A DNA stretch of 64,000 nucleotides from Adiantum capillus-veneris (taxonomy: Eukaryota > Streptophyta > Polypodiopsida > Polypodiales > Pteridaceae), in NCBI GenBank assembly GCA_014529385.2, contig CM043958.1, positions 151,120,293 to 151,184,292 on the forward strand, given 5' to 3'. The notes beneath the pieces were generated by a model. That model had not been told where the DNA came from and searched no databases. It saw nothing but the letters and a program-made list of their open reading frames with translations. The position numbers and the translations under genes are program-made. Shown one piece after another: positions 19,030-27,359 of the stretch. Within the stretch, counting starts at the first letter, position 1; each line of letters starts with the position of its first letter.

Positions 19030-20470
19030 TGTGGATTAAGATGTGAATGTTTAGTGTGAACTATGTGATGATGCATGCTCTGTGGTGTTAATTCCATGCA
19101 TATACCGTCTTGTGGGGATGGTCATGGGTGAAGTTCGTCTTGGGTGCTATGTTGGATTTGCAGGTGTAATCGAGGGTGATTACTCTTCTTTTACGTGGGG
19201 GTATGTGACAGATCAGTGATGTGGCATTACACTTATCATATGGAAGGGCCTGAGAGTAGAGACCGACGATAGAGACCGGAGCAGAAGAGAGAAGAGATTG
19301 AAGGGATGTTGTCGTGGCAGTCTGTAAATCGCGGTGCAGATCATGGACTATTTAGATTGGTGACGTGACAATCATATGGCCTGCTGACAATAATTTACCT
19401 CTGTGCAGCTTTCTAGTGTGTGAATTGGCCATTGTTGCTTTTGAGGGCGCAGTGTTAAGGACAGATGCTTTTAGTAGCTTTTGGGTCTCTTAGGCCTATA
19501 AATTATAGGTCACGGCACCATATGTAAATTCGGATTATGTGAATATAGCTTCTATTCTGTGATAAAGAAATACCACGAGTGCAAGTGCTTTTGAGAGCCC
19601 TTTGTGTCTTACTCCCAAGTGTGTTTCCAGTTTAGTTTGTTGTTTTCAATTTTTCAGTATTCTTGCAGTGATTTTACTGCTTGTTTAAGTGACCAGCCGG
19701 TTACTCTTATAAGTGTGTGAAATATTGATGAATGTAATCTGAAATCAAGAGTGGATTAGGATATGCGTTATTGCATGCTCTGTGGTGGTCATGCCTTGTC
19801 TGTATTATCTTGTGTTTTCCTGTGTATTATCTTGTGTGGATGGTCATGAGCACGCTTGCATTAAGTCGGTGTCTATCGATCTCTGTTGCTATGGCTGTTT
19901 TGACAGGTGTAACCGAGGGTGATTACTTTTCTTTTAGGGGGTGGGCTAGGCGGTTATGTCACAGACTCCTGACGGCTCAATCCACTGTGCAGAAGAGACC
20001 TTGGGACTCAAGATGAGAGAAGGAGAGAGGTCGTGAGAGAAAGTGCTGTTGTGGCAGCTTGTGTTTTGCGGCGCAGATGTCGTGGTAGACCGTACTCTGA
20101 TGACGTTGCACCTCTATGTGATGTTGTCGTGACAAAAATCCTACGCAAGCTGTCATTGCAGTTTCAGCAAGCGTTTTCTTTTTTTTTGAGGCCACTTTGT
20201 AAATAGCAAATGCTTTAGTTGCTTTTGGGGTCACCCGAGCTTACAAGCTGAAGGCTAGGCCCCCGGTTGTATAGAGATGATTGTGGGTGGGCTCTTAGAA
20301 CAGTTGTAACTGTGATTGTTACTATAAAAATAAAGGGGCGCCCATTGAGGAGCCATTGCTTCTGAGAGTGGAAATCCGCCCCTCTGTGTGTCTTGACTGA
20401 AGTGTTATTTCAAGTTTAGTGTGCTGTTGTAAGGTGGAGCTGATGGTTACGTCTTCTTGTGGTTGATTAC
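19030..20470 (+). repeat. Tandem pair of diverged LTR-like units (~715 bp each)
   Basis: Two units, 19030-19748 and 19749-20470, share an ordered series of blocks: GTGGATTA(A/G)GAT, GCATGCTCTGTGG, a TGGTCATG block, GGTGTAA(T/C)CGAGGGTGATTAC, a purine tract, then TGT(G/C)ACAGA (19204 and 19957), GTGGCAG, GCGCAGAT, a TATA-like block (TATAAATTATAGG at 19497; TATAAAAA at 20323) and a GTGTCTT...AGTTTAGTGT-like tail. A purine tract followed by TGTGACA fits the 3' end of an LTR element, and the TATA and downstream AATAAAG-like bases fit an LTR promoter and polyadenylation region. No internal coding region is present. Confidence 0.55.
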
Positions 20471-20698
20471 CATGAGCGTATAATTTGGACTTAAAGGTGA
20501 ATTTTCCGGCTGTGCCTGAAATCTCTCTCTTAGCCAGCCCTCTCTGCAGTTGTTTAACCTTGTTTTTGATGCATTTGCTACAAAATTATCCTGGCTTTTG
20601 GTGGTATTAGGTAAGTCTTTGCTTTATGCAATTGGTAACTTCAATGTTGCTGCAATGTTCTCTAACCATTGAGTTCTTGTATGGAATGAATCATGCAG

Positions 20699-20756
20699 GC
20701 ATTCCCCTACTTCTTTGTGCCGTACGATGAGGATCTACCTCAAGATGTCACTTGTG
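20699..20756 (+). CDS. REV3: REV3 exon a
   Basis: Starts after the acceptor TCATGCAG and encodes AFPYFFVPYDEDLPQDVTC, the conserved Y/F-V-P block of REV3. The donor is GTAAAC at 20757. It ends after one base of a codon that the next exon completes (G+CT). Confidence 0.85.
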
Positions 20757-23700
20757 GTAAACCTTGTAATGAAAGATTTGCTTCTATTGATACGGATTAT
20801 TCTTCGCCTTCATCTGCTTAAGGAAAGTACTTCACAGCATGAGGAGTAAGACTTTCTGCATTTTAACCTTTACTTGCAGCTTCTACATTTGTCCGCAATT
20901 TGGCCTCAGCAATTGAGAAGGCTCTTAAGGTAGGTATTTTCTAGCTGCCTAATAGAAAAACGGACAGCAGGATTTTGTTTTCTATAGACTCTATGGTAAT
21001 GTTACTATTTCTTTACAGCTAGCAAGCAATTTTGGAGCCAAACGGCAGCATGTTTACAGTTGCAGTCTTGTTCGCGGGAGGAAGTTCTATGGATTTCATT
21101 CGGAGGAGCAGCTTTTTGTGAAGATAGTGTTGTATCCTTATTGCTTCATCTTCTGGCTTCAGCAAATGAAACACTAAAGTCTAATGGCCAGATTGCTCTC
21201 ATGTCTTAAAAGTTTGTGCAAGATACTGCATAGCATGTATGGTGCTTATAAGAGTACCAAATAGGTTGTTAAGCTATGAGCAAAATGCTGGTTTCTATCT
21301 TTTATTGTGCACCTTGGCCGAATGTTTTTCTGCTGTGGGCTTGAAAGTTTGTTTGGTCAAAACAGCTTCAAAACATTAAAATTCTGTTAAATCAACTCTT
21401 TAATTTCATTTTTCTTGACCTTATTTTGCACTTACAAGTCAGCCTTAGCAAATTGTTTGCAGTTTGTAGAAGGTTTTAAAAGACTGCTATAATGAAGTTA
21501 GGCTTTTGTCTATTTGCCATGTCATACTGCAGCAGTGTTTTGTGAAGCGCACTTTGTCCTCACTTGTATGAATACCAAAGCTATCAACATTTCATAGTTA
21601 CAACGAATGCATGAAGGAACCCATCTCCTTGCGTTTTCTTTTGCCAAAACTTGCCCTGTGGCAATGCCCAGATGGAACATCCTAAACAGTCTGATGACGT
21701 GGTTTTTGGAACTAGACCTTTGTGATATTTAAAAAATTCAATTTGTATGGCAATGCTCTCTCTATCTCTCATACAAACTGCCATCAACACACTATGTTAT
21801 TAGCATATTGTATGTTTTTCCCTCATTTTTACCTCCTGTTTTTCCAGACCCCCTTTCCCTTTTCTCTATTATTGGCCCTACCCAGTTCCATGGGGCTATG
21901 CAACAGTTTATTTGAGATGAGAGCAATGCAAATAGAAGCTAGTAGCGGTGGATTTAAAAGACCTCTGGAGATTCAATAATACATGTTGTAAAGATGAACA
22001 GGAAGTGGGAGCATTTATGATATCCATCAAAGCGAAGCGTTTGGATATCACAAAAGCTGCTCTCAAAGTGGTGAAGGGAAGAGCCTTTAGGAGGACTGGA
22101 TGATCATGACGATTGCCCATCCCGACAGCTGAAGAGGTCATCCTGACAATGTGAAGGACTCTCATTCATTTTCCCCTTGAGCTCTGCCTGTGCTCTCATG
22201 CACCTGAGTAGGTGATTTAGTTGTCTCATTGCCATGAGCTGCTTGAGATTGTGAGAGCACTCGGCTTTTTGCTTTATGAAAAGACAATGAATACGGACTT
22301 CGTTACTGATGAGTGTCCCTGTGAGGAAGAAGGTACAATTACACTGAGCAAGCTATCAAATAGGGTAGTACAAAATGTTAGGATTTTAAAGGGTATCAAG
22401 ACATTCTATACAAAACCTTGTCACAGGTGACCAAAGTACTGAGAGACCGCACTCACTATTTGGGTATCATTCGCTTTGTCCAAATGTTTTGGTTTCTTTT
22501 AATGCCACATTATCTCTTCAACTGTGCATGGCAATCAAACTTTGGGTAGGCTATCCTTGAAACTTGTGTTCATGAGGATGGGAGAAAATTACATGTGAGG
22601 GAGGGGGTACAGACAGCAGGGGTGGGTGGTTGTGTGGCATGTGGAATGCACATTGGAGGGAGAGGACAGCGAAAGGGTCTGGGCAAAATATGGGAACTGG
22701 CAGCTTCGACTGCAGTTTACCCCAACTATTATGGCAAAGGCCACTTGTAATTAATGTAGGATGATCATGGTGGTGGTTAGTTACTCAAGTGAGGACATGT
22801 ATGTGAAGACTAACTTGTGTTGTGTGCTATGATGATTTATGATCAAAATTTCAGATACTTTTAGGATGTGGGTTGCACTGTTTTGAGCCAGTGGATATGG
22901 GTAACAAAGTTGATTTTATTTGGACAGTGGACATTGGTTTCTTAACGAGTAAATGCAGGTACTACCCTCAAGAGGTTCCACGTCTGAGCGAGCTTCTTTT
23001 AGTAAGACATAAACCTCAGCACTGAAAGTTACTGGTTGCGTGCTGGAAAGAGCTTTATGGTGTATCGGGAGTGTTTGTTTGTTTTCGACCTTATTAATCA
23101 CTCACAACATAGACATCTTGAAAATCATAGAAAAGGATTTTGATGAATTATGACAAATCTTTCTTCAAGATAGAGAAGGAAGGTTTACATTGGAAATTTG
23201 TCTAATTGATGACTAAGGTCGTAAGAGCAAGGCTTTAAGTTATATTGCAGAAGCGATTCAATGTAGAATGCAAACCATCAATTCTGCCTTGGGCAGTCGA
23301 TGCCTATTTTCTGCATGCCAAAAAAAGTATGTGGATCAGCAGCCCATGAGCAAGCCTGTGCTGAAGCCATTCTGTTTTCTCTTTTTCATTCTGGCAAATG
23401 CAACTGATGGTTTGTTAAGATTTTCTTAAAGCTGTGTGAAATATGTAGCCGAGTTTCCACTTCGACCATATACATTCCCATAATTTGGGCCTGATCTTCT
23501 TAAGCAACATAGACAGGAATCAATTGCAAGGTCACTTTGGAGGCATTATTAGAAAGTTTTCCGGAGTGTATTTTGTTCTGGATATAGGGCTGAAAAAGCT
23601 GATTTTGTTTCTTTGTTTCGGTGCAAAATTCAGGGAGGTGGGATTTTAAATAGAAGGTTTCAGCCTTATGAATCACATATACCTTTCCTGCTTCAAGTTA

Positions 23701-24733
23701 TGGTAAGGATGCTACTGATTTGCACCCTTGGGAGATTTGTTTTCCTTCTTATTTTTGAGGTTTGAGATTCTTCAGTGTTTTCGATGACGTCTGGTATTGC
23801 AGATAGACTACAATCTTTCTGGAATGGGGCATGTCCACCTATCTGATATCAAATTTAGACAGCCTGTGCTGAAAAATGAGTTCATCAATATTTGCACTTC
23901 AAAATCCAAGCTTAAAAATATGGTGTCGTTGCTGACCAAACACGTGCCTTCAAGTGGAAGTTCAACTCTTGAAGCACGGTTGGCAATCGGCAATCTTATG
24001 GAGATGTTGTGCCGAAGGGTTGACAGAGGTGAAGAAGCGCAGAGTGTACTGCCTGAGAAGCAGAGCACTTGTGAACTGGAAGGAGATACATGTGTAGAAG
24101 GTACCCAAGTCTTTCCGAGTAAAACTTGGTGCGTTATAGATTTTGAGACAATGCTAACATGTGGGATTGGCACTTTGTCTTCTGAACATAGCTATCATGA
24201 ACTGGTCTGAGCTTTCATACATACCACTGGAAAAGGCTGCCCCAGATGTCAAGATGGTCCAATCACTCATTCCTATATGGGATGTAAGCACTTGCATTTG
24301 CTGCACGCCTAAATGAGGTTAATCTTGTGGTTATCACTCTTTGAAGAGGGTATTGTGGTATCAGGAGCTCAATGTGACAAGGAGCACAGATGTTTTCATG
24401 AAGGAAAGGGATCTGTTATCAAATTATTGTGGACATGCTGCAAAACACAGGGAAAAGTTCGATCAAATGCTTCAAAGACCACTTGGTGATGCTGATAAAG
24501 CTTGTAAAGATGATGTTCATGAAGACTTCAATATCAGTCAAGAGTCAAGTCTCAAGTCAAATGCTCTACTTTTATGCACTCAAGCTGCACATTCCAAAAA
24601 CAGCTTGTCAAGAAAACACAATAGTGAGGATTTCTCTAGGTCACTGAGCATGGATTCTCGGAAAAATACTGAGGAGAAGGATGTCCTGCTTAATGAAGAG
24701 TTAATTAGACATCAGCTTACTCAAAGCTCTCAG
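20699..24733 (+). CDS. REV3: REV3, DNA polymerase zeta catalytic subunit: N-terminal exons
   Basis: Spliced exons encode the N-terminal region of REV3, the B-family polymerase that extends from lesions during translesion synthesis with REV7. The deduced exons are 20699-20756, 20880-20929, 21019-21131, about 22020-22070, 23634-23702, 23803-24100, 24192-24283 and 24365-24733. They read in order AFPYFFVPYDEDLP, NLASAIEKALK, FGAKRQHVYSCSLV with FYGFHSEEQLFVKI, DITKAALKV, ILNRRFQPYESHIPFLLQ, IDYNLSGMGHVHLSDIKFR, QSTCELEGD and DVKMVQSLIPIWD. These blocks are conserved in plant REV3. Phases agree at nearly every junction. The first ~60 residues and the polymerase domain are not in view; they may lie beyond the window, or the gene may be truncated. 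No stop interrupts the deduced exons. Confidence 0.85.
20880..20929 (+). CDS. REV3: REV3 exon b
   Basis: Acceptor TTGCAG, donor GTAGGT. Encodes STFVRNLASAIEKALK, matching the REV3 segment in which an amphipathic helix ends in EKALK. It ends on a codon boundary. Confidence 0.87.
21019..21131 (+). CDS. REV3: REV3 exon c, ends at a U12-type donor
   Basis: Acceptor CTTTACAG. Encodes LASNFGAKRQHVYSCSLV, then FYGFHSEEQLFVKIV. It ends after two bases of a Leu-type codon (TT). The next eight bases, GTATCCTT at 21132-21139, are the exact 5' splice-site consensus of the minor (U12) spliceosome. The apparent reading on into LYPYC is explained by this signal. Confidence 0.8.
22020..22070 (+). CDS. REV3: REV3 candidate exon d
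   Basis: The reading LDITKAALKV, followed by donor GTGAAG at 22071, joins in phase to the next exon to give the block that in plants precedes LQPYESHIP. The 5' limit is uncertain because no strong acceptor is visible and the upstream residues do not match well. Confidence 0.5.
23634..23702 (+). CDS. REV3: REV3 exon e
   Basis: Acceptor AATTCAG, donor GTAAGG, 69 bp in phase 0. Encodes GGGILNRRFQPYESHIPF then LLQVM. The QPYESHIP motif is diagnostic of REV3. Confidence 0.9.
23803..24100 (+). CDS. REV3: REV3 exon f
   Basis: Acceptor TATTGCAG, donor GTACCC. Encodes IDYNLSGMGHVHLSDIKFR, then a variable region, and ends in EKQSTCELEGDTCVE. It ends with one base (G) of a split Ala codon. Confidence 0.9.
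24192..24283 (+). CDS. REV3: REV3 exon g
   Basis: A 91-bp intron precedes it (acceptor ACATAG). Encodes IMNWSELSYIPLEKAAPD, then VKMVQSLIPIWD, with donor GTAAGC. By my recollection of plant REV3, the spacing between the acidic CELEGD block and VKMVQSLIPIW is the same, which supports the splice choice. Confidence 0.85.
24365..24733 (+). CDS. REV3: REV3 exon h (variable region)
   Basis: An open 123-codon stretch in the phase left by exon g. Acceptor TATCAG, donor GTTTCT. It begins ELNVTRSTDVFMKERDLLSN and is polar and Ser/Glu-rich, as expected for the poorly conserved middle of REV3. An earlier acceptor at 24346 would give the same frame. A further 18 open codons at 24946-24999 (VPLSVDVEETLGLF) could be the next exon, but this is weak. 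Confidence 0.65.
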
Positions 24734-25099
24734 GTTTCTACAGGCTTACATGTTGTTTCTTATGTTTAGACTTGAAGTTTTTCCAAAGCATGCGAAATTT
24801 TGCACATGTCAGTTATCTGCAAGTAAACTTCATGTCCCATTACACTGTGTCAGGTTCAAATTTCTTACGGGGCATGTTTAATTCTATTTCACATGCAAAA
24901 AATGTTTACAGGTTTGCAGCTTTGTAATTTGATTGTTGCATATAGGTGCCACTGTCCGTCGATGTGGAAGAAACTCTTGGTCTTTTCGTCTTACCTCCTT
25001 AGATTAAGTGAAGGCAGGCAATCTGCCAATGCCGCAAACTTGCAAGGTTTTTGAGATTTGCGCTGGTATAGGTCTCGTGATTTTGCGATAGCGTGCTTT

Positions 25100-25100
<1 letters not shown>
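24734..25100. other. Intron or flank between REV3 exons and LINE L1
   Basis: AT-rich sequence with one possible tiny exon (24946-24999). No other feature. LINE L1 begins at the microsatellite that follows. Confidence 0.5.
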
Positions 25101-25166
<66 letters not shown>

Positions 25167-25181
25167 GATGATGATGATGAT
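25101..25181. repeat. Composite (GT)n(GA)n(GAT)n microsatellite at L1 3' end
   Basis: GT units to 25118, GA units to 25160, then seven GAT units. It abuts the 3' terminus of LINE L1 (GAAATGAAATGTTATA on the plus strand). Confidence 0.9.
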
Positions 25182-25508
25182 GAAATGAAATGTTATACTA
25201 ACGTCTTCAAAAGGCCAAAATGACCTATGAGACCAAAAAGTTACAATTGGTGAATCTGATACCATGTCTGAGTACGGAAATTACAAAGTTACCAAGTTAC
25301 AGAGAACTAACACTAAAACACTAAGGCGAAATGAAAGGAAATAAGGGGGGGGGGGGAGGGGGGGTTTGTGGGTTCAGATGAAATCTCTCATCGGTCGTTG
25401 TCGGATCTCATCGACCTCTTCCATGGTCAGAACACTGGTTGGGCGTCTTGCATGTCGAGCTAGAGTGATCTATATCTTTTGTTGCAACCTTCGTCGGTAG
25501 TGGGAGAC

Positions 25509-27049
25509 TATAACTGGCCCGTACAACGTAGAGGGCTGTTCTATTTCAATTACCTGTTAACTTTACACAGAGCACTGAGAAGGGAAGAGAACACAGTTGC
25601 GTCTAGCGACTAGAATGTCACTGCGCACACGAGACCGACACCCTGTAGGTCCCAAAGATTGGCGCCCCTTTCGGTATTTCTTTATTCTAATTAAGGTAGA
25701 CGATCCGACCACTTAGCACAAGCTTTCACAAAGCTGTCCAAACCTGGCGAGGGCTGAAAACATAGGTTTTCGACCGGATTTCGACAGCATAACGGCGCAA
25801 AAACCCCTCTAGGTCAAAAACACCTGTCTAGGACGGATTCCCTCGATATCTGGAAGCTTTCTGGTGAGCTGTCACAGAATTCAGCGGGCAGTAATTCTCT
25901 GTTTTTCACTGCCGGGAGCCCAAAAGCCTGTACACGCATCCCAAGGCTCTCACGAGGCTCCCCCGATGTTCCCTTGCAGTTTAGGTGCGAAACCCTAAAC
26001 CTGCAGAAAAACACAGCAGGCTGTAATTCCCTGTTTCGGATCGTTTTTAGCGGAGCGAACACACCTACGCGTGTCCCAAGGGCTCCCGCACGCAATGGGA
26101 CAGTTCCCCTGTGAATTGGACGAGTTTTCACGCGAGAAAACTCTCCAAACTCGCAATCTTTCGTGATGGAACTGTGCGTACCTGTGGGGGATTAGCAATT
26201 AGCTAATCCGGTTCCTGTTCAGAAGGCTCTTGCCTTGGCAAACGCGCATAAACCCCCAGAACTATACATAGGTCAAATGAGAAGCCCACTAGTGGGGCAT
26301 AACATACTGTACGTAGGGGAGAAAGAGAGCAGTATGTAGCGTGCGGGGCATCACTCCTGTCACCATACTGTGCATAGAGGGCAAGGTAAGCATTCCATAG
26401 CTTCTGTACCTGCTACAATCCACTTGAGGCTGAGAATGGCGTCCCCTTTGTTGATATGCAGCTCGTTTTTGCCTCCCAGAGTGGCAGAATCGCTCATAGG
26501 CTGACACGTCGCCCAGTTTCCGAGTTTGGGCTTTCCGTGCTAAAAATATCTCAACTGGTGCGTCAGTTGACTTGGCAGCAGAGCAATAAAATGCTCCCCT
26601 TGTGATTCCAGAGCTAATGACGCGAACACATTTTCCGGTAAAAAATAGCAGTTCCCTAAATTTTAGGAGATGCTTCCATGGCGTCCCTATCGGTCTCCTG
26701 ACCATCATTGAAGACTACCATTTGACCAACATCTACAATGTGGGTTAATTTACTGGCCCCTTTCAACTTATAAAGTTGCAGTCACTTGACGAGTGGCCCA
26801 AATTCCAGTTTGGCGCACACGAGCTTTCATAATCATCAGAATTCAGTGCTAACTGGCCCGGGCAGTCCCTATCTGACCGACCTAGATCCCCGATGTGAGA
26901 AACCCATTTGGCTGTAGCCGTTTCACACTGGCCATGCAATGTCCACTTGCACCTTTTCAAGGGTTTTGGGACAAACAAGTAAAAATAAAATAAATATATC
27001 TAATACTTATTTATGGAAGGCAACAAGAAAAATACACCTCCTGGTGACA
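25509..27049 (-). repeat. B2 3' LTR
   Basis: A 1541-bp LTR that aligns with 32385-33920 with scattered substitutions and a few short indels. It carries the family polyadenylation signal (complement of AATAAAGAAATACC, about 25672-25686). Confidence 0.9.
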
Positions 27050-27066
27050 CACCCCACCCTTGAAAT
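27050..27066 (-). promoter_or_regulatory. B2 polypurine tract
   Basis: On the minus strand TTTCAAGGGTGGGGTG lies directly before the LTR start TGTCACCAGG. B3 has TTTCAAGAGGGGGGTA at the same place. From here to the pol stop at 27360 the 3'UTR contains no supported gene. Confidence 0.65.
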
Positions 27067-27359
27067 ACTGCAAGCGACCTCGCTTGCATGCCAATAATAC
27101 ATGCAGATATCTCCTGATATCACATATATTCTATGATGGGAAATCCAAGATATACATGCTTCCGGAAATGTAGCGTTGGACGATTAAACAATCCCACCAA
27201 CCTGGCTACGACACATATATCAAGCATAGAAGTCTTCTAGTGTACTCTTGAGCACAAACTTCTCTAGCTAAATTCTGTATGGAAAGAGTAGATACAATTG
27301 CTTAACTACTCTCTTGAGCATCATGAACCATGCTCTTGCCTTGCTCCAAAAAGGCTGCA

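Noticed and set aside
20500-20610. Possible extra REV3 exon ending at the strong donor GTAAGT (20611)
   Set aside because: The only phase that joins correctly to the next exon contains a stop (TAG) at its last codon, and no residues match REV3.
21132-21175. Continuation of REV3 exon c as LYPYCFIFW
   Set aside because: The apparent match LYP is encoded by the U12 donor itself; beyond it the protein does not resemble REV3 and soon stops.
22221-22430. Open frame MSHCHELLEIVRALGF...
   Set aside because: No motif, no splice signals that join it to REV3, and it lies in the expected intron.
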